Positions 22,555-32,578 of a stretch of 64,000 nt of DNA are shown piece by piece. The position numbers and the translations under genes are program-made. Location of the stretch: assembly GCA_037179385.1 (NCBI GenBank), contig CM074193.1:43987082-44051081 (forward strand), written 5' to 3'. Below the pieces are notes generated by a model. That model was not told the DNA's origin and did not search any database. It was given only the letters and a program-made list of their open reading frames with translations. The DNA is from Holothuria scabra (Eukaryota > Echinodermata > Holothuroidea > Aspidochirotida > Holothuriidae). Numbering within the stretch: position 1 is the stretch's first letter; each line of letters opens with the position of its first letter.

Positions 22555-23584
22555 ATTCAACAAGAATTTTCCTAAGTGGCTAACAATAACACTAATCCCT
22601 AACCCTAACAAAGAATACAGTCGATACAAAACAATAGCAACAGCCAATCAAGAAACAATTTGTTAGACAGTGAGCATCTTCCCAAGTTTTTTAGTAACAA
22701 ATAATCTAACCCTAGCTCAGCTCTTCAGTATAACATAAGTGTTTCACTCGACATAAGGATAAACCATTAAAATATTTAATGAAGACTTATTCTTTGTAAG
22801 ACTCTTACTGTGATAGGATGTAAATACGAAAGAATATCCTCTAAATGTGATATTTGGGAGACAAGAAAATACATTGTGATGTCACAATTGCCGTTATTCC
22901 GATTAAAATGCCTGCATTGTCTGCCGTATTGTCATTACAACTTCACTGTGTAGATGTCGCTTCTTAATTTTTGCAGCAATACTGCAACATCTTTGATGGT
23001 CGAGGACAACCTAAGTAGTTTATTGAAATCCAGATTATATTTCTGTGAATTTTGTAAGCATCAACTACATAAAATAGTAAAATATCAATGAAGTGGACAG
23101 TTGTTATTATTAAAATTTAATTAGTAATCAATTTCATCAGCTTTTCCTGTTTAAAAAGTTTTAGCCATCTTAGTAATTTATTGGTGAACTGAAATGGTCA
23201 GAAAGAACTGATAGATCAGTTTCATTAAGTCTATAACGTTTTCAAGCAACAAACTTTTAAGTCGTTGGAATATACTTTCGGAAATATCACATTCTTTGTC
23301 ATGGACATAGAATATGTAATAAAATCGTTAAAACGATATTGCAATTAGTATTGTGAAACATTCACTTTCGTTGGTATTTGCATGGTGCTTATTATACAAT
23401 AAAGGATTTGAAAACCTGGCTTTTCACTTAAAATTAATTGTTTTCGCTTCAGTGAAAACTTTGCGGTATCACAAGGCGGCAAAAATACTTCATGGACTTA
23501 ATGCTTCCTTACCTATCCGCTGAGAAGGATAACAAAAAACATTGATTTTTCTTTCTGGAGAGTGTTTTATGCAAATGTAATGAG
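22555..23584. other. No gene recognised
   Basis: AT-rich; no repeat or coding pattern recognised. Confidence 0.35.
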
Positions 23585-23762
23585 TTAGTCGATATAGTCC
23601 CATATAGTTATGGCTGTCACACTACCCCGAACATCCTCTTCGAGAGCGATTCCATTAAGAGCTAAATATGGCTCCCAGCCATTGCAAGAACAGCTCACTA
23701 AATTGGATTGTGCTGTTTTATATCCTCGGGAGGCATTATAGCTTTTATTGAAGGCACTTCTT
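23585..23762 (-). CDS. Possible terminal exon of an unrecognised gene
   Basis: Read on the minus strand, a pyrimidine-rich acceptor (TTGTCGTTTCACTTTCTAG) precedes 178 bp of open frame ending in TAA at 23585-23587. The predicted piece has about 58 residues, with YNASRGYKTAQ, a SCSCNGWEPYLALNG segment with two cysteines, a LEEDVRGSV acidic stretch and the end TIWDYID. The composition is protein-like, but I recognise no family. The frame also runs upstream past the acceptor to an ATG, so an intronless 67-residue frame is an alternative. A chance frame is the main competing explanation. Confidence 0.2.
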
Positions 23763-25359
23763 CTAGAAAGTGAAACGACAAGCAACATCAGAAGAGGGAA
23801 TGTCGGTTTCGGTTTCTTTGCATTAGACAGGGAACTAGCAAAGGGTAGGAGTTATTTATAGTACAGTCCCAAATGAAATATCTTTCACGTTTCAATGAAG
23901 TCTACTGGGAATTGCTTTTACCTTAGACAATAAGCATTATTACTCAAAAGATCCTATGATCAAATACACAAAACAGAAAATACTTTTCAGCGCTGATTAT
24001 ATGAAAGATATCTCACGGGTGGTTTGTATATAGAACACTATATTTAGGCAGCACATTCAAAATGCAATACAAGTCTTGGTTTGCAACTCAGATATTAATA
24101 ATGCCTTATTCATGTCTTGGTGATGATTTTTTAAATACATGGGAATCTCACAAAATTACCGTTTTGCTAAGTAGAAGTCTTATTTTATATAGATACGATA
24201 TTGGTCGGTATTTATATATTTGGTTTCATGGAAATCAGTTCGGGTCGCTTATCTTACAGTTATTCAATTTTCAGTTTCTTACATGCAGGTCCACTCGTCT
24301 AGCTTGACTCCGAACACAAAGGAAAAATCACAACATCCTATCAGCGATGTTGTTCTACATGTTATTGGTAGATCGAAGTTGGCATGTGTATAGGTCGAAG
24401 GAGTACATATTTGCATATTAATTTAGAGGGGTATCTTATTCCCCTCTGGATATCCCACAGCGTTAGTTTTACCATTTCTATCATAAACACTGCAGGGTTG
24501 TCTACGTATTTACAACTAAACAGTCTCAAGTATAAGCAAAACAAGTCTGAAGGAACTCCAAACCAGTTAGCCAGAAACAAAAATCGCGTCTCTGTAAAAT
24601 GGAAATTTCGAGTGTGCTCTACTTCTGAAGAAGTAACATTTCAAAGTACCCTAAGAACCTGTCACTTCTGAGGACAATTACCTGAAGCTATAGTCAATGA
24701 TGACAAACCGGGCCCACTGTACGTCAATTCTTGTATAATTTAGAATAAGATTGATGTTTTTCCCTCCTGGCAGACCTCTAAATACATGAAACTCCTATAC
24801 CCTTGAAAAGGTAGGGTTGTTTTTGCTTCAAACAAAGCACCGTGATAATTGATGTCAACTTGGACGTGAATTCATAGTAAAAAGAGGAGAAACGAAAACA
24901 GCCTGTAGCACTGGTGTTTTAAGTGTTGCCAGCACTGTTATCGAAAATAGTTCTCCTGAAAATATTGTCTTTGTGGTTAAGCATTTCTTACAAAATATAC
25001 AGAAAGACATATTTAAAACCGTGCAATAGGGGGCGGTCAGCTCTCTTTAATTCATTTGTCGTCAAAGGTTTGTATGTTAAACCTATGTAATGCACACTGT
25101 ATTTAATTAAATGCTGATAATTTGCGCGATGGTTGACGAAGTCAATTGTGGGTTTTCCATCCCTTCTTATCCTCCTCGCCAAGCCGAAAGTCAATGCATG
25201 GGGCTGGACCTGAAACTTCTTGTTTGGTACTTAAACAGTTAGGAGTTATACGAGCACAATCAATCCGGATGACCTCAATTTGAAGGACATAACGTAAATT
25301 ACATTTAAAAAGTACTGAGTAGAAAATTAATGCCATCTGACGAAAATGTCTTCATTTTT
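23763..25359. other. No gene recognised
   Basis: Several overlapping chance frames on both strands (24062-24671, 24988-25336) without domain-like pattern. Confidence 0.35.
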
Positions 25360-25545
25360 TGTCTACGTGAATTTCAAATCCTCATATTCAGAGAAGTTGA
25401 AAACATTTAGATACACTTTAGTGTACAACCATCCATGGAACAAGTAAGGAAGGAAAATTAAATATTAAAGGTGATGGACCCAGTAATGGCCGACTAAAAT
25501 TAGACCATCACAATCTGTCCGGATTTCCCTATATTTCACAAGTAT
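25360..25545 (+). repeat. Dispersed repeat E, longer copy
   Basis: It matches 63690-63870 and 50470-50650 in order: TGTCTAC(G/A)TGAA, TTCAAATCC, a TT(C)AG block, ACCATCCATGG, AAATTAAA...ATTAAA, GGTGATGGACCC, ATGGCCGACTAAAAT and AGACCATCAC, then TGTCCGGATTT. Confidence 0.65.
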
Positions 25546-25690
25546 ATAAAAAACACATTTAATTTTTATTAATACATCAAGGACCAGCAAGCCTTAAAGG
25601 CCCAGTTCAGTTCTCTAACCCCAAACAGTACCAATTCTCCTAACCTTCTTACTGAAAGCCCTCCCACAATTGTCTTAAATTCACCCTCAT

Positions 25691-25722
25691 CCAGCAGGGA
25701 GGTGTTAACACCTCCCTGCTGG
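25691..25722. other. Perfect 32-bp palindrome
   Basis: CCAGCAGGGAGGTGTT is followed directly by its exact reverse complement AACACCTCCCTGCTGG. The centre is GTTAAC. It shares the CAGGGAGGT...ACCTCCCTG arms with three other hairpins in the window. Confidence 0.9.
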
Positions 25723-25734
25723 AGGTACAATCTC

Positions 25735-25905
25735 AGTTTATTGCTTCAAGGTGAGTATAGAAACACTCAATTTTGTAATCAAAACACCCTCAGTACCGTT
25801 CATGCTGTGTAGTATAAGCGTTGGTACTCTGCATTGTTTGAATTAGTTGTCAATCAAAGAACTGATCCAGTTGAGAATTTCGGTACCCCAGTACCAAAAT
25901 GTGAG
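25735..25905 (+). repeat. Dispersed repeat F, copy 1
   Basis: It contains TCAGTTTATTGCTT, AACACCCTCAGTACCGTTCA, GCTGTGTAGTATAAG, CTGCATTGTTTGAATTAG, TGTCAATCAAAGA and CTGATCCAGTTG. Comparable copies are at 42920-43090 (+) and 45575-45735 (-). Class unknown. Confidence 0.65.
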
Positions 25906-27433
25906 AGGTTTTGGCGTTTTAAATATTGCATAAACATTATAGGACGTAGGCAAATGTGCAGGAGTTATACTTGTTACTACATCGTGGCCGCGTAACATTT
26001 TTCGCGTAAACGGTGTATGAATTGACTACCATTTATGACTAATTTCTGATGACATCTGACTATTTTTGTGTAATGAACTAAGCAACATCAGTAAAAACGT
26101 AGTGTAAAGGCATGGGATTTATTGTCCAGTACTTGCCAAAATTTTGATAACGCGATGAGTCGTGTTTGACTTATTTGTGTTTACAGGGAAATGTTCTAAT
26201 GTAAATATTTCTAATTTTTTTTAATATAAATTTATGTCAACGTGATTTCAATGCATGAGGTTTCTACATATCATGCAACAGAGTTTCTACTGCTAAGAGT
26301 CATTTGTTATTTCAACAAAATGGAAGAAGAACTTTATTTTTTGCTTTTGGTACTGTCAAATTTTTATTTAATGAAAGTGACAGAGATTTTACAAAAGTTT
26401 GCAGCAACATGCTGTTCATGCAAAAGCAGTGATGTGGAGTGTTCCGCGGTATTGATGTTTCTTAAAGCTAGTACTCCTTTGATAGTTTACGTTTTGGTAT
26501 CAGGTACTAACTGTTTGTTTTCATGACTACAAATTAAAAGTTTAAAATAAAATCCTGGGAACATACTAATGCTACAGCGGTCCTCGAATAGAAGGTTTTA
26601 AAGAAAAAAGTAGTATTAAATAGCATGTCCCTCTCTCAAAATAACGAGATTTTCATATTGAGCTCATGTTTATGCATAGGTAAGTCTAACTTAAAAAATT
26701 CTCCTGTGAAACGGTCAATTTGTGATGGAATTCGATCGTCGATCAGAATTGTGATTATGATCTAGGTTTCAATGTTTTTTAACATAGCAACATTGACATT
26801 TTCATATCCCCAGATTTTTTACCATCTCAATGTATTGTTTCGGTAACATAAAATATAAAGAGTATGGTGAAGTTTACAAAACGATGAATGAGGCACTTCA
26901 CCTCTTATTTGCATTTATCACGTTATAGAGGGATAATAAATTAACACTGCTAAAGAATCGCAAATTCTGACTGCACATTGTAGTAAAATTATAATACGCT
27001 GCTGTTTCTTTTCCAGTTTAGAAATCTTTTTACGAAACTTAGAAGGAAAATTGAGTTCCAATTAAAATCCGTGCTAACGAGACAGCTGTAGGGTTATTTC
27101 TGATATAACGGAAAACTCACATTTGATTTGATATGGAAAACCCGATATAGACAGTTGTCTTCCTCTCGTTATATATTGAGAGACAGGTAGCCTACTGCAG
27201 AAACCGACTGGGGAATAAAATAGAAGAAGCGGATTAAAATTGCCAAGATGGAGACAAACCTTAGGATATGTAACAAGCATCTTCCTCACGTCCTGTCAAC
27301 TGAGAAGACAAGAAAAACATTACTGTGGGCCCCATGCATCCCTTCAATATCTTGTAATCGGCACGATCGCATCAAGACTTCAATTTACCCGGCGACATGC
27401 GTCAAGATACAAATTTCGACATTTAACTCCCAG
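25906..27433. other. No gene recognised
   Basis: AT-rich sequence; a 94-codon frame at 26242-26526 has no recognisable pattern. Confidence 0.35.
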
Positions 27434-27605
27434 AGGAAACCTGCAACTTGAAGGAATAAATGTTAGAGATGTTTTGAAGCATCTTCTCAAAGGCTTATGG
27501 GAAGCGGTAAATGACAACAAGGGAGAAAGATTTAAACTTTTTTCTTTAAATGACACTTTGACGTTGCTGATATGTTCTGGAAATCCGCGTGCTTTGCATA
27601 ATCTG
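27434..27605 (+). CDS. Partial: possible histidine-acid-phosphatase-like exon
   Basis: The acceptor ATTTAACTCCCAG (AG at 27432-27433) precedes 172 bp of open frame, and CTG is followed by GTAACG at 27606 as a fair donor. The exon encodes about 57 residues: a helical VRDVLKHLLKGLWEAV segment, then GERFKLFSLNDTLTLLI. In branch-2 histidine phosphatases a helix is followed by a strand and an S.HDTTL..LL motif, where His-Asp is catalytic. Here Asn replaces that His, while the Asp is kept. So the piece is either a diverged or dead relative or a coincidence. The open frame itself extends upstream to 27240, which weakens the exon boundary. No other part of the enzyme, such as the RHGxR motif, is seen. 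Confidence 0.18.
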
Positions 27606-27842
27606 GTAACGAACAAAATAAACATTATTTTCTAACGTAACGTATGATTAACAAGATCACATACTTTCTAACTCAAATTCTTAGTTCCCAAGTTTTTACA
27701 CATGACTGTGAATAAAATAATGAAGAGGGAAAAAGGAAACTTATAGTGGACAAAGCTTGCAATAAAAATGTAAAATTGTGAATTCACTGCTGACGTACCG
27801 GATTCGAAGAGAAGGTTAAAGTACTCCCTCACAAATCAGAAG

Positions 27843-28410
27843 ACCTTAAAGGGGAACATAAGTTAAAGCAAAAATCTAATTTGCATGGTGAAAGAAAAAC
27901 CGAATCTCACAGTGCAATGAATTTCCCATTTAAGTCGGACATGTATTTCTTGGTAAACCAGTGAATGAAATTATTATATTTGTGTTCTTAAGTCACTTGA
28001 GGACAGCAGAGGTTATGTTATGGTCACATTGACAAGAAATTCATTGTTTTCCTTTATTCGTTTCTCTTCTTGTTTTCACACTGTGGTGTTGACCTTCAAG
28101 TTAATAAGAATAGGACCTTCCTGTGGAGAATGCAAAGTTTATTAGTTCTTAGACGAGTTATGCAATCACATTCTGATAATATGGGATTGATGAGGAGAAA
28201 ATAGAGTGTAAAGTATAAAGAAAAACTAAAAACTGCCCATTAAAGGGAATATATGATGTCATAGGTGCTTAAAAGTGTGAAAACTCGACTTCCTCATATC
28301 TTGAAGACCATACATCGGATTTCAATACAAATTTCACCAAAATGCTAAGAATGATATATAATGATAAGAACTTCAAAATGACCTTGCACCCTCTTTAAAG
28401 TGAGCTTTTG
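27843..28410 (+). repeat. Repeats C and D, third copy
   Basis: C part (27843-28246): AAAGGGGAACATAAG, a CACAGTGCAATGAA block, CACATTGACAAGAAAT, ACTGTGGTGTTGACCTTCAA, AATAGGACCTTCCTGTGG, GCAAAGTTT. D part (28247-28410): ATGATGTCATAGGTGCTT, CATATCTTGAAGACCATACA, TCGGATTTCAATACAAATTT, CACCAAAATGCTAAG. Same order as at 2446-3588 but without the tandem doubling. Confidence 0.7.
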
Positions 28411-29419
28411 TAAAAAAAAAAGTTAACGGATGTATTTATCTGTTGATTTCATAATGATGCTTAATAATTTTAATAACAACAATAATGATTAATTTATTAT
28501 AAATGAATTTGGTTATTCCCCTTGTATTTGTGAACTATTGATCGGAAACATTTGGAAGGCATCTCAAATGGCTGCAAAAAGGAACTAAGTCTTAAAAGAG
28601 TTCTAAAAATGCAAAGTTAATTCCCATGTCAATGAGCTTCACAGAAAGCTTCTATTCTTACCAACACTGTATATGCTCGAAAATATTCGAATTTTCAACT
28701 AAATTGATTTTTTGGTTAATAATTCAATGTTCCTTATCATCAATCTAAATACTAAAATCAATTCACTAAAAGAAAGTGTAAAATGTTTTAATCATGTTTT
28801 AAAACAGGTGGAAAAATATTCCATATAGCTTTTTAAAAAAAAAAAGAAAAAAAAAGGACTTACTAAACACACCAAGTTTTTTCAATATACCAGTAGCATA
28901 ATGTGAAGGACCCTGCACTATTTACATATCAAGTGCTCATGTAGATATTGGTTCCAGATACTTCATCCCTAAACGTCTCATTTAGAAGGGAACTTCCAAA
29001 CAATTGTTGATTTGTGATGTGGTATTGACTGATTCAGGCATTAAATCAAAGAATGGTAGGGTGTGTTTTATGGAGTACATATATTTCGATCTCTAAGGGT
29101 AGCGTACTGTGCGAAGTTGACTATTCAAGAAATAAATCTAGGTCTATGTTTAACATAACTCCTAATGGACGAGATCCGTGAGCCTTATTTTTATACCATT
29201 TACAAAAAGATTTTACAAGTATATCGCTTGACTCTCCTTTTTCTGATAAGCTGAAACTGTGTGTCTGACTTTGAAGCCAAGGTTTTAGGAGACGTAACAG
29301 CGTTTGAATTTGTGGATGAACAGAAACAAAGCATTTAGATTGAAAACAGTGTGTTTACTATCCTGTAAATATATTTGAATGTTCTAAAACTCGTTAAAAA
29401 GAGGTTAGATAGAGTTAGG
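28411..29419. other. No gene recognised
   Basis: AT-rich with an A-rich tract near 28833-28856. No coding pattern. Confidence 0.35.
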
Positions 29420-29640
29420 CCCAGTGTCTAACCAACTGGTTTAAGTCGAGCTGGCCACAACCTATGTTCCAGTTTTGATTTACTGGTTTATATTCCCTAC
29501 TCTACTGCTTATGCTGAGCACCAAGCACAGTGGCATTAGGTTCCTTGTATAAAATCTTCGGTATGACCCGGCCGGGACTCGAATTCCCTACCTCCCGACT
29601 GCATGTCTGATGCTCTATCCACTCGACCATCCAGTCGATA
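29420..29640 (-). repeat. tRNA-derived SINE, fullest copy
   Basis: On the minus strand the head reads TGGATGGTCGAGTGGATAGA (RNA polymerase III A-box-like TGGTCGAGTGG), then about 40 nt later GGGAATTCGAGTCCC (B-box-like). The spacing and the arms of the T loop are tRNA-like. The body follows with GGTCATACCGAAG, GCCACTGTGCTTGGTGCTCA, CATAAGC, AACTGGAACATAGG, TTGTGGCCAGCTCGAC and a tail ending AACCAGTTGGTTAGACACTG. The extra, non-tRNA body and the other copies (54693-54905, 3735-3865, 4442-4545) show it is a SINE and not a functional tRNA gene. Confidence 0.8.
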
Positions 29641-29777
29641 ATGCATGTAAAGAAACCCACGCTTTACTTAAAGTAAGCGTGAGTTGACACAACTCGCAAA
29701 AATACAAGATAGGAAGAGATAGGAAGGTGAAGCTCGCAATTGTTCTAAATGCACGCGGAAGTCTACCTAGCGAGAAG

Positions 29778-29823
29778 CACGTGCCACGTTGTTTGACCTC
29801 GAAAATAACGTCACGTGACGTCA
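29778..29823. promoter_or_regulatory. CACGTG and CRE sites in a 14-bp palindrome
   Basis: ACGTCACGTGACGT (29808-29821) is a perfect palindrome that overlaps an E-box CACGTG (29812-29817) and a full CRE TGACGTCA (29816-29823). A second CACGTG stands at 29778-29783. Such sites bind bZIP and bHLH factors in animals. Whether a promoter is present is inference; the nearest candidate gene downstream is the small secreted peptide at 30199. Confidence 0.4.
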
Positions 29824-29904
29824 GCACACATGATCTTACTTTGCACAGTCTGAGGACATCGGTTTTCTCCAAACGTCCTCTTACATGTAGAGGAATCCGA
29901 GATG

Positions 29905-29962
29905 TCAAGTGATGGTCTGATTTAGTTGGGCATATAACTGGGGTCCATCACCTTAAATTCTT
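29905..29962 (-). repeat. Dispersed repeat E, hairpin part, reverse orientation
   Basis: AAGTGATGGTCTGATTTAGT, then GGGGTCCATCACCTTAAAT, is the inverse of the GGTGATGGACCCC...ATCAGACCATCACTT unit. Confidence 0.6.
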
Positions 29963-30198
29963 TGAAAACGAGGGTTTAGAATTGCATGTGGACATTGAAA
30001 TTAAAGCAATTAAAAGCCAGCCTGATAGCTAGACCCTACCAATGACTACCTTCACTTGCTACTGGGATTTTGTTATAGTCGACCTGCTTCAACAATTTTT
30101 TAAATGTGGTTTGCCTGCCTGCTTTGACTTTGTATAGATTTTTGTACTTAAGCCACCTTAGTTGACCTTTGTCTGATATCATACACGAATTACACGCT

Positions 30199-30441
30199 AT
30201 GCAAGCTATCATAACATGTCGTCATTTTCTTATTTGTGTAATTTTGTTCTTCATTTGCGCAACTTTGTCTTCATACAGTACGTCGGCAGTGGCAAGGTCT
30301 TTTAATATTATACAGTACTGTTGCAAGGGGGAAACAATCTTAAGTCATATGAGACCATGGCAACTAATGAGAGATATCTGCATGCATCGACATCAATTAC
30401 TGGCAAGCGGGAAATCCATAGAAAATATAAAGACTAACTAA
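30199..30441 (+). CDS. Candidate small secreted peptide precursor (80 aa)
   Basis: The frame could start upstream at 30169, but ATG at 30199 (G at -3) gives a textbook signal peptide: polar residues 1-9, an uninterrupted hydrophobic core at 10-23 (FLICVILFFICATL) and a small-residue cleavage pattern AVA at 30-32. The mature part (33-80) would be 48 residues with cysteines at 41, 42 and 61, a tryptophan at 54, and several basic residues. It would be secreted. The three-cysteine layout does not match insulin/relaxin A chains or any peptide hormone I can name. No intron signals are needed; no TATA box or poly(A) site is convincing nearby. Unrecognised; a chance frame with a hydrophobic stretch remains possible. 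Confidence 0.28.
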   Translation: MQAIITCRHFLICVILFFICATLSSYSTSAVARSFNIIQYCCKGETILSHMRPWQLMRDICMHRHQLLASGKSIENIKTN

Positions 30442-32439
30442 GAGGAACTAATTCAAATTCATTTGAAAACAGTATATACACAAAGCAACGTTAAAATTAA
30501 CCCCAAATGAGATGCTTGGTTGATTTGTTTTATTGATGATCAATTTTCTTTCGCATTCGTTAATTTGGAATCTCAATCACGTATTACAGAAAAAAGTGGC
30601 ACATTCAATTATCAAAACTGAAAATTCTGCATAAGAGCAGTCTCTTTCACTTCTGTACACGTTAGCAATATTGGATAATATGTGCCACACGTGAAGTAGT
30701 GAACTGAATCTCTTGCGATCATGCAAATTGCAAGGAACATTTCCCTCCAATTCTTTTAGGTCGATATACTACTGCCGCGATGATGACAGGAAACGGTTTC
30801 TCGCCATCTTCAATTAGGTTCTATCATCTAAAAATAGTTTTCAGTCTTATCCATCAGCTCATGTTTCGCTTCAGCACTTGATTAGGCATGTTGTTTTGTA
30901 ATATTGTGGCCCATATCACTTGCTACGTGAAATAATGAAAGGTTAAAGGTCAAAGATACGTTCTAACACGCAGACGCTTTCACTTAGGTGACATCATGGG
31001 GCTCCAATTTTTTTAAAGTTTTCCAAATAAAGTGCTTAAATTGTCGGAACAAAGTAACAGTGGGCCTACCCGTTGTTTTGATAGAGTTCTTCATTGATTT
31101 TTTTCTCTCCGTTCAACCCAAATAATGGTTCAACGCTTGCTTACTACAATAGAAGCGCCCTCTCTAAAGAATATTACAAATTTAGCCAGTTAGAAGAGGC
31201 AATGATCCGATGTATAATAAAAATGAATAAAATGATGTCCAGCGTGATAACTATTTCTTCCACACGATAACAACGTCGACGAAAGGATGCATCAGTCAGC
31301 GTCTTGTCACTCCCTCAGCAATGGCTGAGCAAGAATGTCACAATTGGAAAGTGGGACAAAACTAATAATTGTTTATTTAATAATTTTCGTGCGCAGCGCG
31401 AAATCGAGCCCAAAGCATTTGATCCTGATGGTGGCGGTCCAGGTGGCGAAGCGCCCCCCCCCCCCCCCCCCGGTAGCTCTGAGGTCTCATGATGAAATAA
31501 ATTAGTCTCGGGATAAAAAATAAAGTTTCTGTAGAGGTAAACTATTTATTTTCTTCGGTTAATCCAACTCTTTACTGACCTAACTTGAGGATGGGGATGA
31601 GGATGGCAAGGACAGAACCTGTGGGAAAACATGTCCCCTCCCCCATCGCGATACCACTGCCATTTTGTCTGAAAGGCAAGTCCATATGCCAAATATTTGA
31701 AGAAAATATGTTCAGTCAAATTATATCCATGATTTTATTCCTGGATTAGTATTGAGTTAAACCATTTTTGCCTTCTATACTACTGTACATAAGTTTCCTT
31801 ACTCTCGGTTTCTTCTGTTTGCATTTTAGTCTAGCATGTCTGAGGTACTGTAATTTGGTATTTACCTCATGAAAGAAAGCAAGCTTTCGCTTCTGCAGGA
31901 AACATGTAAGACAATTGAGAAAACCTCATTAATTAAAGTTGTCCCGGTCATTTTGGTGAACTGGTCACATTTTTGTTTTTAAGTTTCTTCACGCTACAGT
32001 TGGGAAACGGCTTTACCATACGGAGTATACGTGCACACCGTCAATCCTGATTAAAATCTGATGGAAGGCAGGACCTCTTACTGCAGTAAAAATGTACATA
32101 GGTGTCACTACAATATTAAGTGAATTTCATATGAGCAATTTCGAACACGGTATTAAGATCAAGTTCGATTCTAAACACAGTAAATCAAACAAGATGCAAG
32201 TCCTTCCCTTTAGTCACTCTTTCGACAAACGAGGATTACTTTGGATATATTCTACAACCCCCAGCTCATATGAGGAAAAATTTGCATCGAAGGAAAATTC
32301 ACCTTTAATGCAATGAAATGCAATTGAAATCTGAGTCTTTATATGAATTTTTAAAAATATTTCGACTTCAGGAAACTCCTGTTTCATAAAACGCCCATAT
32401 CAGTCAATCTTGAGAAGTTCATTTAAAAAAGTAGCAGTG
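30442..32439. other. No gene recognised; C18 tract at 31454-31471
   Basis: AT-rich, with one poly-C tract preceded by GGTGGCGGTCCAGGTGGCG, which resembles the GC-rich hAT-like ends seen elsewhere. The proline-rich frame over the tract is an artefact of the C run. Confidence 0.35.
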
Positions 32440-32578
32440 AGCAAATGCAAAAAACACTTAAAGCAGCGGCTATTATTTTCTCTCTATCCTTAGACTTTTC
32501 CCTCATGTTGTGCCCAAACACCCAATGACACCAACCCTCCCCCCGCCATGACACAATCCTGGCTACGCCAATGGGTCT
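32440..32578 (-). mobile_element. Short hAT-like element with GGCGTAGCCAGGAT terminus
   Basis: On the minus strand it begins TTGGCGTAGCCAGGATTGTG, followed by a G-rich stretch, then ACATGAGGGAAAAGTCTAAG and GCCGCTGCTTTAAGTG. The inner words recur at 38870-38930 (ACATGAGGGAAAAGACTAAG, CTGCTTTAGGTG). Only one terminus is clear here. Confidence 0.5.

Noticed and set aside
29575..29640. Functional tRNA gene on the minus strand
   Set aside because: A- and B-box-like blocks are present, but the acceptor stem does not close and the downstream SINE body is shared with other copies.
31304..31492. Frame with proline-rich C-terminus
   Set aside because: The prolines come from a pure C18 tract next to a hAT-like GC-rich end.
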